A stretch of 64,000 nucleotides of DNA from NCBI RefSeq assembly GCF_900497805.2, contig NW_020954588.1, positions 9,907,532 through 9,971,531 on the forward strand. The letters are read 5' to 3'. This DNA is from Vombatus ursinus (Eukaryota; Chordata; Mammalia; Diprotodontia; Vombatidae). The first letter of the stretch is position 1; each line of letters opens with the position of its first letter. The translations under genes and the position numbers were made by a program. This document shows positions 10,508 to 22,018 of this stretch, piece by piece. The notes beneath the pieces were generated by a model. It searched no databases. It was not told the DNA's origin and saw nothing but the letters and a program-made list of their open reading frames with translations.

Positions 10508-11497
10508 AACCAGACTTATACCCTAAAGAGATCAAAAGAAGAAGAAATGGACATATATAATATATATATGTGTATATATATATATATATACACACACACG
10601 CAAATGGACACACACGTATATATATATATATGTATATATATGCAAAAAAAAGAAACTAAGGCCTTGACCATCAATTGGGTGAAGGCTGAACAAATTATGG
10701 TATATGAATGTACCCAAATATTGCTAAGTGATAAGAAATGATGAAAGGGATAGTTTCAATGAAAGCTGGTAAGACATGTATGAACTGATACAGAGTGGAA
10801 TAAGTAGAACTAGGAGAACAATATCTACAATAAGAACTCTATAAAATCAAACAATTTTGAAAGACTAAACTCTGATCAACTAAATGACTAACCATAATTC
10901 AAGAAATCTAATGATGAAACATTTTACTCATTTTTTGACAGAGAAGTGATGGACTTAGAATATAGATACTACACATTTGCATTTGCATATAGACAAATAC
11001 TATCTTGTGATAAGAAATGATGAATGCAGATATGTGTACATATTTATCTATAGTTATACATACATGCATATGTATGCGCACACATATACATATATACTCA
11101 ATTATGAACAAAATATGATATATGCATATAGACACATAGTATCTTGTGATAAAATGATTAATATACATATATATGCACACATACATTTATATATATATTC
11201 ATTACATGCATATGTTGAATATGTATGTTTATAAATGTGTTATGTGTATATATATACATATACTTATAAATTTTTACACAGATACATTATTGGTAGATGC
11301 ATTATAGACAGATAGATAGATAGATAGATGTGCACATATATGTATAGATATTGATAGTGTAGGGATTTATTTTGCTTAATCATGCAAATTTATTACAAGT
11401 GATTTCTTTTTTGTGTTTCTCTTCTTTAATGGAGAGAATGAAAAGAGAAATTATATTTTTGTTAATTGAAAATAATAAAATATAATTTAAAAATGAG
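10508..11497 (+). mobile_element. L1 3' end with microsatellite expansions
   Basis: gacttataccctaaagagat, ccatcaattgggtgaaggct, aactaggagaacaatatcta and gacagagaagtgatggactt follow the 3' terminal region of a marsupial L1 subfamily, ending at an AT-rich tail (gttaattgaaaataataaaa). TA/CA/GATA tracts have grown at 10553-10645 and 11030-11340, and a piece holding gtgataagaaatgat is repeated. Confidence 0.75.
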
Positions 11498-11902
11498 ACA
11501 TAGAATGGAGCCAAACTGTGGAGGAGTTCATATTTCAACCAAAATGCTTAAACTAAAGAAGTGATGCTTTGTCAGCAGCAAAATGAAATGGTCAGACATG
11601 CTTTAGGAAAATTAATTTGACAGCTATGTGAAGGATGATTTAGAGGAGGGAGTGATTGGATAAAGAGAGATCAATTTGGAAACTATTGAAAGAGGCCAAA
11701 TGAAAAATAACCAGGGTCTGGATTATGGTAGTTGTGGAGTACATAAAAATAAGGGGGCAGATGCAAGAACTATTAAGGAGGTAGAATCTAGAAGGTTTGG
11801 CAATGAATTAGGTATTGGGTGGGGGTTATTGAGAGTGAAGAGTCAAGGATAATTCCTGGGTTACAAACCTGAGCAATTGGAAGAAGGTGCATCTCTCAGC
11901 AG

Positions 11903-12190
11903 AAATCAGTCATTTTGTTGTTGTTTTTATTGTTGAGTCATTTCAGTTATGTCCAACTCTTCGTGATCCCATTTGGGGTTTTCTTGGCAGTAGTATTGGA
12001 GTGGTTTGTCATTTCCTTCTCTAAATCAGTCATTTAACAAGCATTTATCAAACACTTGCAGTATACTAGGAACTATGCTATGTGGTATTGATAAAAATTC
12101 AATAAATAAAAGAATCCCTACTTGTAATGAACTTAAGTTCCGACAAGGGAGATAAGTGCATATATTAGCATACAAAGAATAAATATAAAG
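11903..12190 (-). mobile_element. L3-type 3' end, antisense, nested in L2
   Basis: aacaagcatttatcaaacac, atactaggaactatgct and gaatccctacttgtaatga form the complement of an L3 3' end. It interrupts the L2 copy and is interrupted by a 107-bp SINE fragment at 11916-12022. Confidence 0.6.
11916..12022 (-). mobile_element. 5'-truncated RTE-tailed SINE with 13-bp TSD
   Basis: The complement of the RTE-like SINE tail: tgttgagtcatttcagttat, caactcttcgtgatcccatt and gtggtttgtcatttccttct. Exact direct repeats of aaatcagtcattt flank it at 11903-11915 and 12023-12035. Only the 3' part is present, as expected for a 5'-truncated retroposition. Confidence 0.88.
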
Positions 12191-12767
12191 TGGGAACTGA
12201 GGGGAAGGGTGGGTTTCGGAGAAGCATAATTGGTTCTGTTTTAGGGTGTGGTGAATTTAAATAGTCTATGGGTCATTGAGATAGAAATATGGGGGGAAAG
12301 TTGGAAATGTTGGATTACAGGCCAGCAGAATGATGAGGGCTTGATATGTAGTCACTATTTGGAGCCATCTTCATGCCATTGACTGGTGAATCCATAGGCA
12401 TTAATGAGTTTGCTAAGAGAGAGAGTATAAAGAGAAATGAGAAGACCCAGGGCAGGGTGCAAAGTTATATTGCCATGTAAGAAATATGTTGAATGATGAA
12501 CACATCAAAGAAACCAAGAAAGACTAGCCTGAAAGATAGGAAGAATTTCAGGACAGAGTAGATTCAAGAAAAAATCAAGAACAAAAAAGTAACCACAAGT
12601 TGGAGTGGGTGGCCTCTCATTTCACTGATGAGGAAAATGAAGCCCAAAGACCAAAAGAAGTACCAAGAGATTAAGTCTTCATCATTTTGGGGAACTTTTT
12701 CTGTAGGTACTCTAGGATGTTAAAGCCCTTTAAGAAATTTAATCTACAGAATAAACTCAATACTCAA

Positions 12768-12832
12768 CATGTGGTCTTGACCTCTCTTCAGCATTTGATG
12801 CCACTGATCAGCCCCGTTATGTTTTATGAGTT
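12768..12832 (+). mobile_element. L2/L3 reverse-transcriptase fragment
   Basis: One frame reads DLSSAFDATDQ, matching the DLSAAFDTVDH motif of L2/L3/CR1 reverse transcriptases (the first catalytic aspartate region). No other RT motif remains nearby. Confidence 0.5.
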
Positions 12833-12839
12833 CAACCAC

Positions 12840-12935
12840 ATGATCTTTTAAATCTTTTCCATCACAATTCCATGAAGCTGAGAGGTAAGAAAAGTGACTT
12901 GCCTACAGTCACACAAATAATAAAAGGGGCCTTTG
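12840..12935 (-). mobile_element. MIR-class SINE fragment, antisense
   Basis: gctgagaggtaagaaaagtg followed by acttgcctacagtcacac is the complement of a MIR core. Both ends are eroded. Confidence 0.5.
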
Positions 12936-13024
12936 GTCACTGGACATTTTTCTTATAACTTGAAGTCTTATATTCTTTTCACCTTACCACAGTTAGGGCT
13001 TGGTGCTAACTTGGCCTGGTAGGC

Positions 13025-13785
13025 CTGGTATAGTCCCCCCTTTTTACTTTCTTCAAAACATTTGAGAGTGGACTGCTCATGTCGTTCTACTGAAGAAGAT
13101 TCAGTGGCTCCCTATTTCTTGTAGGAAAAAAAAAAACTCCTCTGTATAACATTTAAAGTTTTTCACACTCTGTCTCCAGCCTAACTTCTCATATATTCTA
13201 TGCTCCAGCCAAACAGACCTACTTGCTGTTCTGCACACTGTTCTGCACACTAACACCGATTTCATATCTCCCTTGTTCAAGCTAACCCTTGTGCCTGGAA
13301 TGTCCTCGCTCCTCATCTTTGCCTTGTGTAACTACCAACTCCATTCACAGATCATCTAATGTGTCACATTTTTCAAGATGCCAGACATGGCAGTTAGTAC
13401 TATTTCCCTTGAAACCAATTTGAATTTATTTGTAAGATTTTTTATTCAAGAGGGAGCTGTGGTCAATTGATGGGGAAGTTAGCCTGTGAGTTGGTAAGAT
13501 ATGGGATCAATTTATCTCTAATAAATACTACTTTTGAGATTCTGAGTGAATCATTCAATTTCTTAATGCCCCAGGGAATTCACTAAGATTATAAATTATG
13601 GAATAGGTGACAACATACTTCAGATTTCGTATATCAATGAAATCGCAAGTGAATATTTCTTCTCTCCTAACCCTATCCCAAGAAGAATGTAAGCTTCCAG
13701 TAGGCTGGGACTTTCTTGCCTTTTGCATTTGTGCTTAGCCCTTGGTATGCACTAACCAAACACTTGTTGATTAAAAGATTCATTA
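13025..13785 (+). mobile_element. L2/L3 LINE 3' end, split by a SINE
   Basis: 13080-13440 reads gattcagtggctccctattt, aacatttaaagtttttcaca, gctccagccaaacagaccta and cttgtgcctggaatgtcctc, the classic L2/L3 3' ORF2 order. The 3' UTR resumes at 13681 (agaatgtaagcttccagtag, aaacacttgttgatt). A SINE (13446-13680) lies between. The piece 13238-13303 is the apparent source of a near-identical copy at 14881-14946. Confidence 0.75.
13446..13680 (+). mobile_element. marsupial SINE nested in L2/L3
   Basis: tgagtgaatcattcaatttc, ttaatgccccagggaattca, taagattataaattatggaa and atatcaatgaaatcgcaagt follow a marsupial MIR-like SINE whose 3' part reads ctaagactataaattgcag in better copies. It separates two collinear halves of an L2/L3 element. 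Confidence 0.7.
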
Positions 13786-14224
13786 GGATGCTTTTACCCC
13801 TCAGTCTGCCATTACTCACATTAGTTTTATTTAAGTCAGTGAGAATTAGCAGATGAATATTTTGCCTAAAACCTTTCCTTCACTACAAGATCATACTCTA
13901 ACTTACTTAACATCAAGTAAAGGTGTAATGAGGTGAATACAGACTCTACATAAAAACAAAATAATTCTTGTATGATTTGATTAATTTCTTCCTTAAAAAT
14001 TGCCTTTGTGTATGAGCTACCTTTCATTTCTCTCTGCAGCATATTTTTAAGAAGAAATTTGTTATTCTCACATCCAAGCAAGGGTGGGCTATAATCTTAC
14101 ATTTTAAAATTTCAACTGTTATCAGATATATGTAAAACATTCAATAGTTAACACTTTACTTGCTCATGAAAAGCTGTGTTTTATATCACTTGATTTCTTT
14201 TTATAATTTCATTATTTATTTTAA

Positions 14225-15420
14225 CATTCTTTTTTTTTACTATTGAGTCCCAAGTTCTCTCCCTCTCACTGCTTCTCTCCCATCTACTGAGAGGGCAAAA
14301 ATATGATTTCAATTATACATGTGGAATCATCAAAACAATATTTCCATGTAAGACATCACAAAAAAGCAAGGAAGATATAGTGAGAAAATTATACTTCAAT
14401 TTGTATTCAGAGTTTCTCAGTTCTCTCTCTAGAGGTGGATACATTTTTTAAGCATAAGTTCTTTAAAATTGCCTTGGATCATTGTAGTGATCAGAACAGC
14501 TAAACCTTTCATAGTTGATCATCATTATGACATATCTGTCATTATGTACAATGATCTCTTGATTCTGGTTAATTCCTTTTGCATCAGTTCATAGAGGTCT
14601 TCCCATAATTTTCTGAAAGCCACCCCCTCATTATTTCTTATAGCACAACAATTATCCATCACAATTATATGCCACAACTTATTCAGCCATTCTTTAATTG
14701 ATGATCATCCCCTCAATTTCCAGTTCTTTGCTATCACATAAATATTTTTTGTTCATATAGGTCCTTTTTCGTTTTTCTTTGATCTCTTTGAGGTACAGAT
14801 CCAATAATGGCATTACTGGGTCTAAGGGTAAGCACAGTTTTATAGGCCTACAGACATAAATTGCAGTTCTCCATAAATTGCTGTTCTCCACACTAACACT
14901 GATTTCATATCTCCCCTGTTCAAGCTAATCCTTGTGCCTGGAATGTATTCTAAGCTCTAAATTGTTCTCCAGAATGGTTAGATAAGTTGATGAGTTCACC
15001 AATAATTCATTAGTTTACATATTTTCCCTCATCCCTTCCAGGTTTTGTCTTTTCTGATAGCTATAAGTGGTACCTCAGAGTTGTTTCAATTTGCATTTCT
15101 CTAATCAATAATGATTTAGAGCATTTTTCATATGTCTATAGATAGATAGCTTTGATTTCTTCTTCTGAAAACTGCTTGTTCATATCTTTGATTCTTTATC
15201 AAATAGGGGTGTGACTGATTCTTATGAATTTGACTCATTTCCCTATGTATTTGAGAAATGAGGACTTTATCAGAGAGACTTGCTATAATTTATTTATATT
15301 TGTTTTTATTTTTGATATTACTTTATTGTCTATGGTACCTTTTAGCAAAATGTAGCTTCTGTGATTATCTCTTTCAATTAGGTCTATTGAAAGCATCTAA
15401 TTTTAATCACAGTAACAAAT
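14225..15420 (-). mobile_element. L1 3' end, antisense
   Basis: The complement of a marsupial L1 3' region: cacaacttattcagccattc, aattgatgatcatcccctca, ttctccagaatggttagata, ttgcatttctctaatcaata and gaggactttatcagagag in that order. About 1.2 kb, 5' truncated, no open frame. A foreign 66-bp segment interrupts it at 14881-14946. Confidence 0.8.
14881..14946 (+). repeat. 66-bp copy of an L2/L3 segment inside L1
   Basis: Matches 13238-13303 over 66 bp with four substitutions, no gap, same orientation. Shared cores include tgatttcatatctcccctgt here and cttgtgcctggaatgt in both. It breaks the L1 exactly at an aattg...ttctcc word that occurs three times around the junction, so microhomology is visible. 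Confidence 0.9.
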
Positions 15421-15423
15421 TGT

Positions 15424-17780
15424 TTGTGTAAGCCGGCTCCAAAAACATGAATACCTAGTGTCACTAGGATGACATTTACATCAATGGAAAGAATTCTCTT
15501 TTCTGGAGAAGGATGAAGAAAATCCAGAGAATCTGAAGGATTCTAAAAGAGATTACACTTACTCTATTCCTGGAAAGTGCTCTCATATGTATCTTCATAG
15601 AAGTAGGCTGTAAATCCAATTCCTTTGTCTGTATTGCCACCCTCTCTTCTGCTGATGTTACTCATACTTGGAGTGATTTTGGTCCTGATGAACTAGTGAG
15701 TCGCTAGACTTATATTGCTGCCAGTTATGTAATAGGAACATTTGAGCATAGGTTTATGTATCATTCTGGGATATAGCAGTAATGGAATCTGCCAAAGTTA
15801 AGGGTGGAGGAAGGGGGTGGCGAGAATGAGCCAAAGCTTACACACATTGTATGTGTTCTGCAGAATGATAATTACTAGTTATACTTAAATGGAAAAGTCA
15901 TCCATGTGGTAAGATCTTACTCTCTTTTTTTAAAGGAGCAGTTAGAATTGCTGCTTAACACCCTTGATTTTCAACAGGTCTTCTCATTTCCTCAATTTGA
16001 AAACAGTCTTACTCTGTTGTTAGCACTCACTTGCCTTTCCTTCTTTTTTTTCCCCCTAATGTTCCTCTGTGGTATTTCACAACCACTGGTGTCATTGTGT
16101 TATAAAGATGAATTTCAAAAGTGTGAATCTCATTAGAGCAAGATCTTTTGGAATTCAGAGCAACATATGAATCTTCTTTTTGCATTCTATGAAGTGTATA
16201 TTTCCATAGCTAGCAAATATGCCTTTCTATGTCATTGGTGTCCAATGTTCCATATTTTCTCCATTTCTTCTGGTTTATTGTTAACCAATAATGAAACAAT
16301 TCATTACGGGGTATTGCATTGTGAATTCTACTCCTGTTGTGCCTTAAATACTACAATAGTTTGCTGATAGAGATTGTAGAATCAACTTTTCTAGAGGCTT
16401 CCATGAAAAAGAAAAGTTTTATTTTTCCATTTATTAAGAATGGTGTGTGTGTGTGTGTGTGTGTGTATACTAAAACAGAGGTTAGGGAAATCTTGCTCGA
16501 ATTCCAGGACAGCTTAGTTTTAGATTTTTATAATTGAACTCATATAATTACATTGTATTGCTCTGTTGGGTGCCCCAACTTTTACCTCCCTGCTACTGTC
16601 CCACATGGAAGAAACATCTATAATTCTGTTATTATTGTCAATATATTGAAAATATTCTTCTTTTGTGAATATAGATGTTAATAATGTCTATCTCCACCGA
16701 AAATGGAGAGTGAGGGCATCTGAGGATGAATCTAAAACAATATTATGTAGAAAGAAATGAAGCAAGTATCTGGGTTAGGAAAAAACATTTCATGTTCAGA
16801 GCCTGGTGTATCTGTTAAGTTGGTTCTGCCTGTGGCCTGAGAGGCACATAGTTCTGGAAAATGAGAATATTAGGGGAAGTACAAAAAGGACAAGAGCTAG
16901 AAATGGAAGTATTTTGAGTCCAAGAAGCCAATGGAAGAAGTTACTAGAGCCTGAAATAATGAGTGTCTAAAGGAGGACACTTACGAAAATTGTTGAGGGG
17001 CTGTTCTAGGAAACTTTGGTTCTACAAATCAAAAAGCAACTTTCCTAGTTTCTCATAAAATGAGTGAAATTAGTCATTTGAATCTGGTCCAATGTATTTT
17101 AAAACATACATTCATTTTTAGATCTAGGAATTGGATTAAAGCTTATGGAGAGATTGTTTAGTCCAAAATGACTAATATCATTTCTATTTCCTTCTTCTGC
17201 ATTCCATAGATAACTTAGATTGATTAAAAGCTATCTGAAACACGTCCTCCAAATTCGGATAAGCAGCAATCTATGAATAGCCTTTTGGAACTGTGCCCAT
17301 TGACTGGAGGAAAGCCTATATTAAATACAACCTGTAATGCATGAAATTTGCTCCAAAGATGTTCTTGATTTTGTTGGTTGAAAATACACAGTGTTCGAAA
17401 TATTTGAGGAAGAAGATTGGCTTAGATGTGCCAGGTAGAATTTGAATTATTGCTATTATATTATCAATTTTATTAGTTCTTCTTAATACTAACACTGTCA
17501 AATTCCAATCCATTGACTATTCCATGAGGATGTAAGGAAGCAATATCAAAATAAGGGAAGACCAGTGAAGATTCCATATATTGAGAAAACTTTGCCTTAA
17601 GAATATTGTGGTTATTGTGAAGGATTGCCAGGAACCTTAAAATATTGATAAATTAGACTCTGATCATACAACCAATTATGTTATCACTTTAGTGAGTATG
17701 ATTCAACGCATCTAAGAGACCAAGAAATGGATGAGGGTGGCCTATAGTTGCAAACTGGCCTCACCTGGAATATTCATGAT
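15424..17780. other. mostly unique block with one (GT)n
   Basis: No gene or transposon is confidently recognised in 2.3 kb. A (GT)n repeat sits at 16443-16469. A MIR3-like word (atttttagatctaggaattg) near 17118 is too short to call. Frames are at most about 76 codons without motifs. Confidence 0.5.
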
Positions 17781-17784
17781 GATT

Positions 17785-17900
17785 CCATTGGGTTGTAAGC
17801 TCCTTGAGATCAGGATCTGTCTTTTGTCTCTTTTTCTATTCCCAGACCTTAGCACAGTGCCTGACACATAGTAGGTACTTAATAAATGCTGACTGATAAC
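17785..17900 (+). mobile_element. L2/L3-class 3' terminus
   Basis: ttgtaagctccttgagatca, then ttagcacagtgcctgacaca and tagtaggtacttaataaatg: a textbook 3' end of the L2/L3/MIR3 superfamily, relatively well kept. Confidence 0.85.
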
Positions 17901-18125
17901 CAGGTAAACCACAATTATGCATCTAATGAGATCGAGACATAGACATTTGTTTTTTCAGTGTACTTATATTATACCATAATAAATAAATAAACATATAATA
18001 AACTTTGCAGAGAAATGAAATTTTAACAGAATAAGTGAGAATTTTGTGTTAATTTTGACAATAAACCTTTATTATCACAGTCACATATCAATGTGTTGTA
18101 GACAAGTGCAGAGCAGTCTTAAGAA

Positions 18126-18139
18126 AACACACACACACC

Positions 18140-18185
<46 letters not shown>

Positions 18186-18187
18186 CC
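18126..18187. repeat. (CA)n microsatellite
   Basis: Nearly pure ac dinucleotides, lying at the left edge of an L2/L3 3' end. Confidence 0.97.
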
Positions 18188-18189
18188 CT

Positions 18190-18535
18190 GCATCCCCATG
18201 TCTTGCATCTGTGCTTTTGCTCTGGAAGTCCCTATTCCTTGAATATTTCTCCTTTGTAACTCAACCACTTAGAATTCCTGACTTCTTTCAGCTCAAGGGC
18301 TCCTTTCTGTGTAAGCCTTTTCTGGGTCCTGCCAGCTACTTATGCTTTCCCCTCCAAGGTTGATTTCTATATGTTTTGCATGTGATATATGTATGTGTTG
18401 TTATTCTTTTTAGAATGTAAACTCTTTGAAGGCAGAGACTATTTCACCTTTGTCTCTGTACCCCTACTGCTTATCACAGTGCCTGATATATAATAACTGC
18501 TTACTTACTTCCTTTACTATGATTGGCTGATCCCA
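18190..18535 (+). mobile_element. L2/L3 LINE 3' end
   Basis: tgtgcttttgctctggaagt, acttctttcagctcaagggc, gtaaactctttgaaggcaga and tatcacagtgcctgatatat give the ordered 3' end of an L2/L3 copy. The 105-codon frame at its left joins the CA tract to LINE debris. Confidence 0.75.
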
Positions 18536-18539
18536 AACT

Positions 18540-19529
18540 TGAGCAGTTCCTCAAATCTAAAGAAGGGAGGTTTAATGAACCACAGATCACTGAATATGTT
18601 CAGTGAATACCAATAGCAGGGTTTCTATGTAATAGCAAAAGAGATGAAAGAAAACTATACCAATGTCTCAAATTATTTTGAAGAAATGATACTTGGACTG
18701 CAATCCCCAAAAGTGTCTTTGATTCTGATAGCATAGATTCAACTAACTAGAAGACCAACTACATCAAAGCAGAGTAACAAGAAAAGGTGATATTTGCTAA
18801 AAATTAATTAAAATAAATGCATTTTCCTGCAATATTTGATATAATATGTAAATTAAAAATATTTCAGGACCTGGATACAACAGTATATAAAATAGAAATT
18901 ACTATAGTAAGAAATCAGGAAGAAAAGTAGAACTTTTAAGTGTTGTTCCAAAAGACAGACATGAAATGCTTCCAGGGCAGAAACAATTTGAATAAACCAC
19001 TGAAGACCTATGGAAAGGCCTTAGGCCAATTATATCAACATTTGGTTAGTATATGCATGTGTAGTAGAAACCTTGAATGCCATTAACATCCAATGAAAGG
19101 CAAAAAAGAGGATCATACAGAATATAATTTGGAAAAGAGATGTATATTAGAGATAGTAGATTGTAATGATCAGCAATTGAAAGAAAAGTTAAAGTGCTAA
19201 GTCTACACAGAATCAAAGTAGCTTAAAAATTGAAAAAAAATATCAATGAACAACTTTACCACAGAATTGAGAATCAGAGCAATCAAAGAATATATGTGTA
19301 TGTGTGCGTATACATACACACATATATACATACTTATACATACATATATACATATACATACATATATTCATACACACATACACATATATGTGAGGCTGTG
19401 GACAGTTTTTCATTATATGCTCACAAAATGTCTGACAGAATGAACGTATAAGTTGAATCAAATATGAAAGAGAAAGTTGGTATAATGTTAAAATAATATT
19501 GACAGAATTGCAATCAAGAAGGCAGGTGG
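18540..19529. other. unassigned, possibly 5' part of the Dong/R4-type relic
   Basis: AT-rich with no firm match. It precedes the recognisable LINE domains, so some of it may be their eroded N-terminal region. A TA/CA microsatellite occupies 19295-19394 and creates several spurious frames. Confidence 0.4.
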
Positions 19530-20429
19530 ATAAAACTTTAACTTCCTAGTAAAATTGAAAAACAGTGGGGACAGATCAAATCCACAATTTTTGCCCAAAG
19601 GACTCCATAATGGTTCCTTAATAACTAGCAAAGTACTTCGTAGCTTCCTCTTAGCTGCAAGATTAATACCAACTTTTAAAATAAGAGATATTTTAGATTT
19701 ATTAACTAAAAATGAGAATGCCAGTGGCCTTCCAAATATAGGTAAATTATTTGTTTATATTCATTATTCAAATAGTTGTAGCTTCTACCCCTCCAAAAAT
19801 TTTGTAAGAACTTACAATAAAGCTATATATTGGCTGAGGAGCAAAAATTATGGCAAAAATCTCCCTGAATGTAAGGAATAAATTATTATTGACCTAATAC
19901 TTTTTGAACAAGTTAACCAAATTGTCAAAGAAAACATACTGAAACTTTGTTATGACACAAGAGGTGTCAATTTTATGCCATTTAGCTCCTCAACTATGTA
20001 AATACTCCAAATGTCTGGATCTGACATTCTGCTTGTACTGAATGGACACAAGTCATCATCATTAAGGTTAAACTAACCAGTCTTTTTAGTGTTTCAGCCC
20101 AGCTCACATTCCTTCTTAGAGGGTGAACAATCCTGCACTTGAATTCTACTTCACAATGATAGGAAGAGTTGGCACTGAAGGGATTAAAAAGTGATGTTGC
20201 TATGGCCATTAGTCTGTAGTTATCACAAAATCTTTGATCCAGTTTTTAATTTATGACTTTTTCATGCACTAAAAATTTCAGCTTATAGTTTAAAATTTCA
20301 CTAAGGTTTTTGAGATGGTCTGTAGAAAAAAATAGTCTTACAGTGAGTACATTAGAGTATGTAATGACCATATGAACATTTATTTTCTATTTAAAATAGT
20401 CCACTGACACAATGTCAAGGACATTTCAA

Positions 20430-20828
20430 ATAAAATGCACTATCTTTCAAAGTCAATTTAGCCCTGTATTGTTCTACATAGTCTTAAACACATTATCTCC
20501 TCTTTTAAATAGAACATAGTATGATTTCCAAGTTAAGTAGGGATTGTACCAAAACATCTTATTAATATCTTGATGCTTACAAATGACCTTAAATTATATA
20601 GCTTCACTGGGAATCATGTTATAGGGCCTCTGTAGCTCAGGTACTTTTTCTCCAATGATAGTAAAAGTCATTTACACTCAATAAGTATAAAGCTCAATGA
20701 ATGCCAAGAAAAGATGAAGCTGGCATGTTTGAATCTGGAGGTAAAAATTCAAACAGTGGATAAGGTTAATACTTACAAATACCTTGGTCTTCAACAAGTA
20801 AGATATATCAAATATGGAGCTATATGAG
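20430..20828 (+). pseudogene. reverse-transcriptase core remnant (Dong/R4-type)
   Basis: The RT palm and thumb region of the relic. The catalytic box is degenerate: TNDLKLYS has lost the Y/F-M-D-D pattern, keeping one aspartate. The upstream IFQ-S-P-LF motif is in a different frame from the box. From the box to TYKYLGLQQ a single frame (20570-20828) holds FSND, NECQEKMKLACL and TYKYLGLQQ, interrupted by one stop near 20630. In active relatives this part reads FSxDI, then GLDKC, then YKYLGIQQ. Spacing between motifs agrees with an RT to within a few residues. No intact protein is possible. Confidence 0.7.
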
Positions 20829-21480
20829 GGGGGGATTTGTGGCTATATATTTCAAGGAAATTACTAGTATACTGAAAACAAACATCAGTGGAAGATCATG
20901 TTTAAAGCAATTACCATCAGCACAATAAGAGATTGAGCATACGCTTTAAGAACTGTCTAATGTACCATAATAGGTTTGGAAAGTAACCATCCTCTATTAC
21001 AAACACATGCACACACAGCAGCTGTCACCTTAAGGTATATATAGAAAGAGGAACATTTCCTTATCAAAAAGGAATAACAGAATTGATTTATGTTCTCTGA
21101 GTTTATTTAAAATATCTAAAATACAAGCACTTTGGGGATAAACATGCACTTCACAAAGCAATGGAAATGGTGACAATAGATGTGCGCCACTTGATTTGAC
21201 AAATCCAAATGCACCCCAAAGGGTTTTACCTTCACATGGAGTCTATGAAGCAAATAATATCTAATAGAAATCAAAAGGTCTTTCATAGGCAACCTCCATA
21301 CGATCTCGAGCAACAAAATAAATGCCAAGGAAACATCAAGCAGATGGCCCACTTGTGTGAATTGCTTTATGGAAATGGATATGGGCTTATGATCACAGTT
21401 CTATCCTGAATCTCAACCAGAGCAATTACAGAAAGGTTGCTCTCTTTAAGAACTCAAGGACTTTATTGATCAATAAAGAT

Positions 21481-22018
21481 TGCAAGAAGGCAAGAAAAAT
21501 TGTACAACATATTGTGGCAGGTTGTAAACATTTTATCTGCTATTTAATAGCTAGAAAGACAGAAACTGTTGATGAGAATCATAGATCAGAAGCTCACTAT
21601 CTTTTATAAATTGGAAGATAACATATCCTTGTACTACAAATTCTGGCCTCAACCTGTCCCCCCAAATCCAACAGATTAACCGTGCTCTATTTGGACCATC
21701 ATTAGATCAAAACTATTCCTCACAATTACTTAAACATACTATTGAGCCACAAAATTCAATGTAAAAATTTGAATCAATGTCACCATATAGAATATGCACA
21801 ATCTCTGAGTTATACATAATGAAAAACTTTCAAAATACAATATCTTCCAAAAGTCCAAGTGCAGTTTTAAGTTTTAATAGTTTAAAGCTGTACAAGACTT
21901 TTGAGACATCCTATAAATATACCTAGAGAAATGAATCAAAATCATATCAGAACAGCTCAATGTATACCTTATCCACATCATGTGCTGGGTTACTGGAATT
22001 CTTAGTGACCTTATGGAA
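21481..22018 (+). pseudogene. C-terminal zinc knuckle and endonuclease remnant
   Basis: The distal ORF of Dong/R4-type elements carries a CCHC knuckle followed by a restriction-like endonuclease. Here the knuckle reads CKKARKIVQHIVAGC: first Cys, His and last Cys are kept with the usual H-x4-C spacing, while the second Cys is Ala. YYKFWPQPV and SIWTIIRSK, sharing a frame, match the WYxYxP and LLWDxxIxTD stretches ahead of the nuclease. The expected PD...D residues are not visible. CWVTGILSDLME near the end resembles the GTARILRKVL tail of the family. Confidence 0.6.

Larger units (their letters stand above)
11525..12490 (-). mobile_element. L2 copy, antisense, split by nested insertions
   Basis: Left part 11525-11902: gaggagggagtgattggata, caaggataattcctgggtta and gagcaattggaagaaggtgc. 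Right part about 12215-12490: agtctatgggtcattgagat and ccataggcattaatgag. These are complements of consecutive L2 ORF2 parts. Between them sits an antisense L3 tail that itself holds a SINE fragment. Confidence 0.65.

Noticed and set aside
19230-19461. Overlapping sense and antisense frames of Tyr/His/Ile/Cys repeats
   Set aside because: Created by the TA/CA microsatellite at 19295-19394.
20620-20660. tgtagctcagg word resembling a tRNA D-arm
   Set aside because: No B box at the right distance and no cloverleaf can be drawn; it lies in the decayed RT region.
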